Below are positions 22,172-32,758 of a stretch of 64,000 nt of DNA, piece by piece. Numbering within the stretch: the stretch's first letter is position 1; every line of letters starts with the position of its first letter. A model generated the notes under the pieces. That model ran no database searches. It had not been told where the DNA came from and was given only the letters and a program-made list of their open reading frames with translations. Source of the stretch: Nepenthes gracilis (taxonomy: Eukaryota > Streptophyta > Magnoliopsida > Caryophyllales > Nepenthaceae); contig BSYO01000003.1 in the NCBI GenBank assembly GCA_033239525.1, positions 29,753,540 to 29,817,539 of the forward strand. Reading direction: 5' to 3'. The position numbers and the translations under genes are program-made.

Positions 22172-23376
22172 CACAATATTATAGAATGGAAATAGGCTGT
22201 CCCGTCCCTCCCTCTCTATGAAGTCCGTTTTTCTAAGATATTTGAGTGAAACAAACTTGTCAATTTACTTTGTTTTTCTCTCTCAGTTTTCCATGCAGCG
22301 ATACAACACGACTTGGTAAGTTTCCTTACGCTAGAATATGTTGACCTGATCCAATTTCTTTTTACCACATAAATAATAGGGTAGCTTTTTTATTTTCCAA
22401 TGTAACAGGACTTATTGGATAGATGGCTATGACGGATTGATCTAACCCAATTTATTTCTACCATATGCACAATAGGGTGGTACTTAATAGGACTTCAATT
22501 TTCGAATATTGAAGTTAAAACTTTATATTCTTTATCCCATGATCTTAGTGGTTGTTTTGCTGAGTAAGTTTTTTTTTTGGGCCAAGTGATCGGTAGTTTT
22601 CTCCTATAATTTAGTATAATTGTCTCCATGAAATGGGTGGGATTGATCACCCAAGTGGTGGAAGGTCATTTCGTTAAGTTTCATGGAAGATATTTTCTAT
22701 ATAGATGCCTTAATATCACCAAAATATAAAAGAAATTCTAAAAAAGAAAACATATGAATACTCTTTTAACCTTACCCGTTTCTGTTGGGATTTGATCAGA
22801 ACATGCACAATTCAGTGCCATAAAATAAATTCAAACTCCTCATCAAACGTCAACTACTAAACTTGTAAAAACAAAAAATATAATAATATATAATATTTTT
22901 AGTGTAAAAAATCTTTTTCAACTAAAGAAAAAATCATAGGATAAATTTTGAATAAATCTACTATAATAATAGTGCTGATTATAAATAATTCACTCTGAAA
23001 TTCTTTACTACAATCCTGAGTGAAAAATGACTGATTATAAATCTTTTAATACACCTAACAACTTATAATAGAAAGTATAATAAGAAATAAGAGTAACAAA
23101 ATGAAATAAATCATAGAAATCCACTTTAAAACAACATACTTGATTTTGGCAAAGAATAAAATTTAAATTGGACCTCAATCGGATGCTGAACTTTTTCTCT
23201 TCTTTCATTTTATTTACTTTTTTTATGTGCGACACTCCTTGTGTGAAAAATGATTTCGAATTACTCTCAAATTGCGTCAGGTGCGACCTTATATCAGAGG
23301 TGGCGCTCAAGCGCTCGTTGGGCTCTTGTCAAGCGTGCGGCACTGAAATTAACACACGAGTGCCATTTTGGATTCA
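22172..23376. other. AT-rich spacer with a 96-bp degenerate duplication
   Basis: No credible gene. TTGACCTGATCCAATTTCTT at 22341 and TTGATCTAACCCAATTTATT at 22437 start two adjacent related units of about 96 bp, both containing an AATAGGGT word. The small ORFs at 23035-23386 have no recognisable features. Confidence 0.5.
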
Positions 23377-23401
23377 TTTCGTGTGACGACGCAAATTTAT
23401 A

Positions 23402-23406
23402 TATAA

Positions 23407-23437
<31 letters not shown>

Positions 23438-23438
23438 G
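23402..23438. repeat. (AAT)n microsatellite
   Basis: About ten ATA/AAT triplets run without interruption inside the 5' part of the solo LTR. Confidence 0.85.
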
Positions 23439-25014
23439 ATTAAATTATAGTGGTAAGTTAGGTAACTAATTTAAATACCATTTTAATTACTAATAAATTA
23501 ATATATAAATATATATATTAAAATATATTTATAATAATATATATTATTTGATAATAAATAAATAATTATTATAATATATATAATAGAATAATAATAATAA
23601 TAACAATAGTAGAAAACGGGAAAGCAAAACAACGAAGGAGGAAAGAGGGAGAAAACGGCCGGCCGAAATTGCAGCGACGAACCTTCCCTATTTTGCCGAT
23701 CGGTTGGTGGCATCAATTTCCTTCTTCCTCTCGGTTCGCCATCATCGGTTTCGCTCACCTCACCCTCTTTAAAAAGAAAAATCGTTGCTTTCTTTTCTCA
23801 TCTTTGGAACTAATTCTTCTTCGGGGTGCTTGCGGTCGACAACCAGTAAGAGAAGGAGCAAGAAAAGCATAACCAAGGGTCTTCCATTGCTGCCATTTCC
23901 AAGGAATATCACCGGAGTTGCTGAAGCCGCCGCCGTTACATTTTTCAGGCAAGTTGATTTGAGTTCTTGATTTAAATCCGTGACCTTCCTTCTCCAATTT
24001 TTAGGTCAATTCTTTTTATTTGCGAATCAAGATGATGAAAGAATGGTTGTATATGGGTAAAATTTTGGAGGAATTCGGTGATAATGGGCTATTAGGGAAG
24101 AAATTAAGAAAAATAGAGACGCAACAATGATGTTGAAAGACCCGATAAATTGAGGGTTGTAAATCAAATTGGGGCATGATAAATTACGTAATAATGTCAT
24201 AAAATTTCTTTATTTTGCAAATTGAAAGTGAAAGTTGAGATTCGAACGGAAGGTGCATAAACAGAGGGCTGAGCTCTGTTTTACAAAACGGCCATGAAAA
24301 TGGCGTGTGTGGCAGCGTGAGGTGTGTGTGGGTGAGAGAGAGAATAGCTGTGGTGAGTGTGAAGCCATGTGTGTAATTGGCTGCTGGCTATGTGAGGTGT
24401 GTGCGCTGAAGGGTATCAGTGTGTGTGAGTAAGAGAGGGGACGGCTATGGAGGTGGTATATAAATATAAATATATATATATGTATTTGTATACATAAATA
24501 AATAAATAAATATATATATATATATATATATATGTGATAGTGGATTTAGGAAAAATTGGTGATAATTACTATTCAATTGGGTTTTGTGAATTAATTGGAT
24601 AGTTAAATGAGATGAATAGTAAAATTGAGGATATTTTGCAGCCTTAGAAAGTAAGGTTGGGACATCGATTAAGTTTAGAAAGGATTTGATAAGATATTAG
24701 GGCATTCAATCGAATATCCTTGGTACTGTTACTCTTCTTTTGATAAAGACATTATTTGTGTGAACTTAGAATGGTGTGAGTATAATCTTTATTAGTACCG
24801 AACGACAATTCTATTGTTGTATTTGCAAAGCTTCTTTTACGTTGTATTCGATTGCGTGAGTATTGGATGTTTGACTTCCTACGGTCAAAGTTAAGGAGAG
24901 CGTATGAAAACACTAGGGTATCTGGTCGAATTGGAAGCTATGACACTTTAGCGTGGTCTATACTTATCCGATACTGATTTTCGTATTATGGTGATGATAA
25001 GGTATATTGTGGAG

Positions 25015-25515
25015 GAATACTTATAGCCATGTGACCATCGTAGGAGGTGATACTCAAGGATATCATTTGGCGAGGGGTATCATAGATGGTATCGGTATGC
25101 TACGAGTACAGCCTCTGGGAGGACTGTAGGGGTAGTTAGATACCATGGATAACCTCGTTGTACTCACCCAACCGTTGGGGGCGTAAATTCTCCGCCTTTG
25201 GTTCACAGTGGTAGAATAAGATCTAAGGAGATTCTTATTATCTCGTACAGTGGTGATCTCAGTATTGAGTTCATAATCAAATTCTTAATATTTCATACAG
25301 TAAGTCAAGAGGGATGCTTATAACCTAGTGACCATCGTAGATGATATTTGGGATATCATTGGCGAGGGGTATCAGAGGTGGATCGGAATGCTACGGGTAC
25401 AGTCTCTGGGAGGACTGTAGGGGTAGTTGGATATTAGGGATAACCTCGCTGTACTTACTCAACCGTCGGTGGCGTAAATACGCCACCTTTGGTTCACTAT
25501 GGTAGAATAAGGTCT
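25015..25515. repeat. Two related ~300-bp blocks inside the 2.9 kb solo LTR
   Basis: The first block reads TTATAGCCATGTGACCATCG ... CGTTGGGGGCGTAAATTC; the second reads TTATAACCTAGTGACCATCG ... CGTCGGTGGCGTAAATAC. Shared order and wording show an internal duplication with a period near 300 bp, now diverged. Confidence 0.75.
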
Positions 25516-26304
25516 AAGGAGATTCATTGTAATGTTTCATCATTGTTAATATCTAATGAGTTGGGATTCAATTGAATTCACGTGTTATATTCGGTAGAAT
25601 CTATGGGCAGATTTTACGATATTCGAATTTAGTGGGATCCATATTGTTTCCTTGCAGTCGATTTTCAGGTCGTTCACGCTGATATTCAGATTAGGAAATC
25701 CCTTTCTTTTATTTCTTGTGAGATCGGATTCTAAGGGATCTTGCTTTTTTTTTATTGGTAAAGTGTTAAAATCTTTGATACATCATTATTTGGAGTGATC
25801 TGTCTCTCTTGTAACTTTGAATGGTAGATACAATTAAATGTATTTTTTGGATATATTGATCTGTGGAATATATTATATTATTATTCGTAATTCTTGTTAC
25901 ACTTTGTCTATACGATATATTTGTAACCGTTATTATCATTTCCTGTTTGCGTTCGGATTAATGTTACTTGTTAAGCATTTGGCTCACTCTTACTATTTTT
26001 CTTGTGTTCCAGAGTAGCCGGTAAGACGAGGAGGACTCTAAAGTTGGGCAAAGAGTTGTGGCAAGGAAAGAATTGAGACCCAGCTAGAAATAGTATAGAA
26101 CTAAAGCTCTAGAGATATATTTTGATGTTTTGCTTCATTTTATTGGGATACTTTTGAGACTATATATTTCTTTTCAAATCTATTTAAATATGAGGATGTT
26201 TAGAGTATTATGGTTGCATTTTATTGTGTTGAGATTTTGGATTTATTCTATGTGATCAGGTTCGAATATTAGTTATGAATTTGGGTCTGAGACATTACAT
26301 TTTG

Positions 26305-26684
26305 AGTGGCCCCATTTTGGATTTGGCGCTCATGTGTATAACAGGCAATTGTCACGTACCACTCTACTGACCTTCGACGGATTCTCAATTGATCATCGTA
26401 CGAATATCGTGCGACCCTTCAGTATTTTTTGCCTATTAAATTACCCTCAACCAACTTTTGGTTGACCCTCGCACAAACATTGCACATTCTCTTGATGACT
26501 GTCCGTTTGTTGTGTCACCTATAAGGGATTGACCAAAACCTAACAAACTTTCCTCATGATCTTGCAGAGGACCCTTCACCTTTATTGGTGACTGTCATCA
26601 TTTACTCTTCGGCAATCTCTCCTCCAATGGGATCCTGATGTCGGCCTCTACAAGTTTAAATAATGTCCTCTTCCGCTCTTCCGA
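26305..26684. other. Spacer between two LTR fragments
   Basis: 380 bases without an open frame or repeat signature. GACCCTTCAGTA/GACCCTTCACC and CATCGTACGAATATCGTGCG/CTCGCACAAACATTGCAC words recur weakly. I see no gene. Confidence 0.4.
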
Positions 26685-26885
26685 AGTTGTAAAATATCAA
26701 ATTTTCATTAAATTTATTTCAGTATTATTTATTATTCTGAATAATTTAGATGTGAAAAAAATTAATTAAATTTTATAAAATTTTAAGGGATATTTAGATT
26801 AATACGGTTGGCACCTAAAACGTATCTGAGAGGAACTTGAGCGCTGATTTTAGTGGGTTTGCATCCGAGTGCCAATTGGTTAATA

Positions 26886-26917
<32 letters not shown>

Positions 26918-27585
26918 AAATATAATATAAAGAAAGGGGGAAAAGAAAGGGAAAAGAAAGAAAGGGAGAGAAGAGGCGGGGCAAAGGAGTAGAGGTGAGA
27001 GGAAGAGAAGAGAAAAGAGGAAAGGGAGAGTAGCGTGAGAGAGGGAGTGCGGGAGGAAGAAGGAGAAGAAGAAAAAAGGAGGAGAATGAGAGAGAGAAGG
27101 GAGATAGAGGCTAGGATAAGGAAAGAAGAAGAAGAAAGGAGGCAGGGAAGGCACACACAAGCCGAAGTGAAACAAAACCGTCACCGCTGCTATCAATGGG
27201 AGAGAATCAAGAAATTGAGGCAAGCAAATCTTTTTATTCTCTTTGTTGAAGCAAATTCTTTGCTTACATGTATCCACTTTAAGAAAAATCGGCCGAAATC
27301 TTAGTTGATGGGTAAATGGGGCAAAACAGAGCTACGACTCTGATTGGTAAGGTGGAAGAGCATGCTGCAGGAGGAAGAAGAAGAGAGGGAGAGAGGCACG
27401 ATGTGTAGGAGGAAGAAGAAGAAAGGGAGAGAAAAGGAGAGGCATGGTGCACAGGACGAGGAAGAAGAGAGGGAGAGAGAGGAAGGAGAAGAGAGGAGAG
27501 AGAGGGCGCATGGGGAAGAGGAGAGAGAAGGTAAAGTTCGGGTATCTCAAAGTATTCTTTTATTAGACCTGCTACTTTTTTTTCA
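26685..27585 (+). mobile_element. Truncated LTR, same family as the solo LTR at 44216-46449
   Basis: Begins TGTAAAATATCAAATTTTC. An (ATG)n microsatellite (about 26885-26918) precedes a strongly purine-rich GA tract (26930-27530). It ends with GTTCGGGTATCTCAAAGTAT, which matches the GGGTATTTCAAAGTAT segment after the purine-rich tract of the solo LTR in E2 (44798-44813). It stops abruptly at 27585, where E5 begins. The E/R-rich and S/P-rich ORFs on both strands come from the GA tract and are not genes. Confidence 0.6.
26880..26920. repeat. (ATG)n microsatellite
   Basis: About eleven tandem GAT/ATG triplets in the LTR fragment, just before the purine-rich tract. Confidence 0.85.
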
Positions 27586-27586
27586 C

Positions 27587-30145
27587 TAGGACGACATTAG
27601 AGAGTCAATTTGCATACTGGACTTCCCTGATGAAGTCGACGTCCAGCAACTTCCTTACTTCTTCCTGGATGATGACCAACATTTCAACAGAGTGGTTTCT
27701 CTGCTTCTTCCTGACGGGCTTGTGGTGGGGATCGAGGTGCAACTTGTGGACCATTACCCAGGTATGTCAGTGGGAGTCGACGCAAAAATATCAGCGTTTT
27801 GTTGCAAGAATGCAATTAGCTCGTCGCGCAGTGTGCTAGTGAGTGAGTCACCGATCCGCACGCACCTTTTTGGATCCTCCAGGTTTAGTGGAATTAGATC
27901 GGTGCCTCACTAGACTGCGCCTGCTATAGGGTTATTTCGTCTCGATGGCCGAGTTCCCCTTTTGACCTGGTGCTGCCGCTATGAGCGATTTGAGACATGT
28001 AATATGTTCGTTCAGTGACCTGGTCACCCAGCACTTCATCCACACCGTATGGCATCAAAATTTTCATTTTGAAGTGTAGTATCGAAGTAACGGCTCTGAA
28101 CGCTGTTAGGCACGGTCGGCCTAGTATAGCGTTGTATATGGAGGGTAGGTCGACTACTAAGAATGTGAGTGTACGACTTGCCATTTTTGGGTGCGTGCCA
28201 AGGATGACCTCCAACTGGATCTTCCTTGGGCCGGGCATCGGCTTATTCTTAAGGTCGTATAGCGGGCCTTCGGTGGGCTTTAATTGACTATTTTTTAAAT
28301 CAAGTTTAAAAAATGTATTAAGGTAGAGCAAGTCACAAGAACTTCCATTATTAATGAACACTCATTTCAACTGGTAGTCGACGCTACTGTCCGAAACGAG
28401 TGCGGATACAACTAGGGAATCTGCATGGGAGGAGTCAAATATGCTAAGTCATTATCACTAAAACTAATAACGTCTGCGGTACGCTTCTTCTTCCTCCCGA
28501 TCCACTCCTCCTTATTGTCCGTCAGATTCTTGGCTGGCCAAGTATTGATCATGTGACTACTCCTGCTGCAACTCGGTTCAATGGAGGGGAAGGCTTCGAT
28601 CCTTCTCCGCTTGCAATGCCAGAGCTCTGGCCAGAGTTCTTGACGAACCTGGTGAGGTGGCCTCTTCGGATTAGCTCCTCTATCTCTTGCTAAAGAGTCT
28701 TGTAGTCCTCTGTGGAGTGTTCGGGAGATCGAAGAAAATCACAATATTTAGTCAGATTTCCTCCTTCCGCCTTCTTAACTGGTTTTAGCCATTTAAGAAA
28801 TTTCTCCCCACGGATCTGCATGAGGACGTTTAAACGTTTGCCGGTCAAGGGCGCTAGGCTGATCGGTCCATAGTCATTGCGCTCTGGCGGTCCGGTCCTT
28901 TGGTGCTTCCTGCGGGAGTGGTCGTCGCCGTTAAACTTCCTCTTTCCCTCTCTTGGGAATGAGCAAGGTTATTCGATCCACTCGGGATGCCTAGCCTCGT
29001 TTGCTTCCTCTTCCGCCCGTAGGCCCGGGTGATAGATTTTGCCTCTCAGAAGGTCTGCGGGTTCTTGTGCACCAAATGCATGAAGAAGTCCCCGTATGTT
29101 AGCACGGAGATAAAATTGCCCAACTTCATCTCCTCTATGAGCCTGGGGATCTGCCTGTCCTCCGCCACGAAGCGATCCAGAAATTTTCGTGGATTTTCTC
29201 CCTACTTTTGCTTGATGTGAGAGAAGTGCCAAGATTGCTTCTCTTTTTGACAATTAGAAGCGTACTGGGTCAAGAAGAGATCAGTTAGCTCCTTGAAGCT
29301 TTTGATTGAGTCCGAGGAGAGATGGTGGAATCATATACGAGCATCCTCTTTCAAGATGAGCAGGAAGCAGTGGCACATTACTGTGTCCTCCAACCCTTGC
29401 AGATTCAGATGGGTGCGAAAATGATCGAAATGATCCATTGGATCAGCGCTCCCATCGTAAGAGTCAAGGGAAGACATCTTGAACTTTACCGGCATCAGAT
29501 GGTTCAAGATTTTCGTTGTGAAAGGAGATCTGTCTAGATTACAAATGTGCTCCTCATCCTTGAACACGCGGTTCCAGATCTTCTCCAATCTGGGATCAGC
29601 CCGAGCAACGTTGGCTGACCTATTGGAGTTGAGATAAGTCCTCAACTCTGTTCCTTCTCGAGTGTGGCCAGTAGCCGACCGGCTACTACCACTAGTAGAT
29701 CTGATCACCCGGGAGGCTCCCTCGTGGGCCTAGGTCTTGGTCTCCGCCCGAGAATATCGGGGGTTCATTCTAGACTTTCTTTTGGAGTGATGTTGCCTAA
29801 GCGCTCTTTAAGCCTTGGCCGGCTTTGGGCGCGTAGTGACTCAGTCGTCTGGATGTCAGCCGGCCTTCTGGATTTTATGGCAGGCTTTTTCTTCCTTTGG
29901 CCTTCTCTCCTGGAGGTTGGTGCAGGGACTGCCATGGGCGGAGCCTCCTGCTGAGAGTGCTTCTGGCGGGAGCAGAACATCTGGAGTATCTTGTTGGTGT
30001 TCTGCATATGCTCCACCAGATATTGAAAGAAGGGTGCGGGCATCCCGTTGGCTGTCCCGTTGACCATGGCACCAGCGGTGTGGTTCTAGTCGAGAGAGGT
30101 CACGTCTCTAACAGGTTCGCTAACTTGTACTCTCACATTCACCAT
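27587..30145 (-). pseudogene. gag-pol: E5 gag and protease, truncated in RT
   Basis: gag starts MVNVRVQVSEPVRD at 30145, matching E1's MVNTRAQ start, and hits a TAG at 30086. The frame resumes through MPAPFFQYLVEHM (29765-30067) and KFKMSSLDSYDGSADPMDH (29331-29708), then broken capsid and zinc-knuckle segments. The protease region (28361-27924) has INNGSSCDLLYL and YNAILGRPCLTAF. Coding stops at the truncation. Not functional. Confidence 0.82.
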
Positions 30146-30232
30146 TCTGGTTAGCTTGAAAGGTGAAATTGAGAAAGGTTTATAGAAAAATGTGGTAGGC
30201 GTTTTGTAAGCGCTTCCTACAGACAGCGTCAA

Positions 30233-31273
30233 TGATGCGTCCCTGTATCTAAGTTTCGAATAGATTCGAGTAGACTTGATCTTCTGATTCAACTTCGTTC
30301 ATTGAGTCTGGATCCTGCACACCACTATAGCAAATAAGAGGTCAAGAGCTGACAGGATGCTATCTCATAAAAATACTCCGACGCTCAAACCAGTAATCGG
30401 CCTTCGACTTTTGAGAATGTAAGTAGAAATGAGAGCAGAAAGAAGATGAAGAGTGTTTAAGATGGGGGTTTAGGTCTCGACGTGAGAGGCATTCTTGTGG
30501 CTCGTGAGGAGCATGATTTCTCAGCACTGTGTTAGCAAAGAACGTAGTGAGAGAGGGAGTGAGTTTGAGTTCTGTAAGCGTGAAAGTCTAAAGAACTGTC
30601 AGAGCACTATGAAGGCTTTTAGAAGGGAAGAGAGCCTCTGAAGTCAGAGTTGATTTCAATAGTGAGTGCTTGTAATCTTAGAAATGAGCATGCTCTGGAG
30701 TGAAAACTCCATGAGCTTTTATAGATGAAATGTTGCGCGGCCTTCCTTGGGTAGGAAGACGTGATTCTTGCACTCTACCGGGTGACCCTCCTTGGATAGG
30801 AATGTTTGATTTTTGCAATCTGTTGGGATTGCTTTCTTTTTTGGCGGGCAACGGCTATCAGGATTACTTACATTCCTTCTGCATCTTGTTACTGTTAGGG
30901 TTTGTAGTGGACAGGAAGAGAGAATCTAACGCTTTTTTTTCATGGGACGTACGTTGAATCTACTGATACCCGTTACAGTGAAGATCATCTTCTAGAAAGG
31001 CGCAAAATCAAGGAAGAGAGCCGTTACCGGTCGTGTACGACGATGTGAGCCCAACTGGGCCTGACCTACGTAAAGCTTGCTCTCTTGGGCCGGCTTACTG
31101 TAGTACTTTTGGTCAATAAAAATATTGATCGTCTTTTGGGAAGCTTGTTGGCCACCTAATTTGGCCTCTCATCCGATCAATGCCTGGCGCTGACTGTCTA
31201 GGCGCACATATAGGCATTCATGTATATTAGCCGTTTCTCTTCTCAAGCTAACGCATTATGGGCGTACCCATCA
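30233..31273 (-). repeat. 5' LTR of E5
   Basis: 1041 bp. On the minus strand it starts TGATGGGTACGCCC and ends GACGCATCA, followed by the primer-binding site TTGACGCTGTCTGTAGG. It shares the TGATGGG start with E1 and E2 but is otherwise a different family. Confidence 0.8.
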
Positions 31274-32644
31274 ACTATATATAAAGGTTTCCCCAAAATG
31301 TAGGGACCATTTTATTATGCTCTAATATTTAGAAAGTAAAGTTCAAAACAAATAAATAAATAAATAAATATATATACATTATGCTTCAAATCCTTAATAT
31401 TTTCCTTCAGCTTGGAACATCAGACAAATACGGTGAACAGCGCCCTACAGAATCTGCTCTTCCATCACATTCTTATAGCCAGGCAACCACTGCCCTTTCA
31501 TACTAAAATTGTGCGGGGGAGAAGAAAACAACAGTGTATTTTAGTTTATATGTTTTCACTGGGAATCAAATTAGACAAGACTTGAGCTTACAATGATGTT
31601 ACGCGGTTTAAGAAAAAAATGACAACCTAATACAACATACTCCCGCACCGTGTGGCCTTGAATCCATAAGGACAAACAGATCTGGTCATTTTTTTTTTTT
31701 TTATAGAAGTAATGCTTTTGATAAGAACATTTTTCCAAACCAAGTCAGTTAGGTTTGGTTTTTCCCACCAGAAAAACATAATATTAAAAAGCATGATTAG
31801 AAATTCCTAAGGCCAGGTCCAAAGGCATTCGTTTCATGCGTTGTTTTAGAGGTTCAAGAAACTTACGGAACTGAACAGCACTTGGAAGGAGGTGGAGAAT
31901 ACCATCTTATCCTTGATTTATTTTTCGCAATCGATCCACATACAGGAACACTGTTGCTCTCAGTTCTGTTATTAACACTGAAGCAGGCTATTTAGCTGTT
32001 CTCCGCCAGTAAAGGGCTAATCTAATTATTCAAAATCTAGAAACAATAGGCAAACACCGCAGCACGGTGTTTGCTTCGGCAATTTCAGGAGACTTAGAAT
32101 AAAACCAATACCTCCTATGTATTCCAGGCATGCAAATGCAAATTTTCAAATGATACCCATTATATGTTCAAGGTTATATCAAAGATCATCAATCTACAGA
32201 AAAGCAATATCGACAATTACGATATTTTTTAGTACATGAATTCATTTTCATTCACTTCATATTTCATTCGTGTGTCATGGAAAATTTTCTTTCTAATTTT
32301 TCTATGCCAAGATAGGACAGCCATCTACAGTTATATTGCATTAACCTAGACTAGTATCAGTTAGCACAATTAAATATATGACAGTACAGCTATCACTAGA
32401 TCAGTCTTAATAGCTCATTTTCACAGGCATAACCCATAAATAGCAGCAGAAAATATCTTCTATTCTTTTTCAATTTTTCTTTGGAGTGAAAGCAAAGAAC
32501 AAGAAAGCAAAACATGCCTTCTACTTGCACTTCAAAAATGGTACAGGAAAGGAATGACTAAATTTTGCTGCAGTCACCAATTTCAGGGCTTGAAGCATCA
32601 TGCCAACTATATTTTTCCTGCTGAAAACACCAGCTCTCCGTACT
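31274..32644 (-). other. URED 3' UTR and downstream spacer
   Basis: AT-rich unique DNA. The part next to 32645 should be the URED 3' UTR. The (AAAT)n-like tract at about 31349-31372 and a T run at 31689-31702 are the only repeats. No gene is recognised. Confidence 0.45.
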
Positions 32645-32758
32645 TTACTGGTATGGTGATACTCCAAGCACTGGCTCTAAGTTGGCCAACTGAAGCCGCA
32701 GGAATTGGCGAACCAATTCAGTTGTCATAGCAGCTATACGGACGATAAGACCCATCCC
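32645..32758 (-). CDS. URED: URED terminal exon (37 codons plus stop)
   Basis: Acceptor GTGTGTGCAG|GGGATGGG. Encodes GMGLIVRIAAMTTELV, then LANLEPVLGVSPYQ and TAA. This is the highly conserved UreD C-terminus; it directly continues FGPK of the exon 29.9 kb upstream. Confidence 0.93.
   Translation of the reverse strand, partial: GMGLIVRIAAMTTELVRQFLRLQLANLEPVLGVSPYQ

Larger units (their letters stand above)
23382..26299 (+). mobile_element. Solo LTR (2.9 kb), probably Ty3/gypsy Tekay/Del-like
   Basis: Starts TGTGACGACGC and ends GAGACATTACA. It is flanked by TTTCG (23377-23381) and TTTTG (26300-26304), a 5-bp target duplication with one C/T change. The long AT-rich body has a purine-rich, then GC-rich (GGCCGGCCG) leader-like part at 23620-23700. 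Two related blocks recur at about 25015-25210 and 25315-25515 (GACCATCGTAG, TACGAGTACAG/TACGGGTACAG, GGGAGGACTGTAGGGGTAG). There are no retroviral ORFs. The family is inferred from LTR length and end sequence only. Confidence 0.65.
27586..31273 (-). mobile_element. E5: 5' half of a Tat-type gypsy element, reverse orientation
   Basis: Reading leftward from 31273: 5' LTR, primer-binding site, gag, protease, and only the first RT residues (a SNVVLV-like stretch), where it is cut at 27586. RT, integrase and the 3' LTR are missing. The right flank after the LTR is unique AT-rich DNA. Since the 3' end is gone, no target duplication can be checked. Confidence 0.85.

Noticed and set aside
27035..27589. 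Glu/Arg-rich ORFs (plus) and Leu/Phe/Ser-rich ORFs (minus)
   Set aside because: Direct translation of a GA-rich simple tract in an LTR fragment; no start context or domain.
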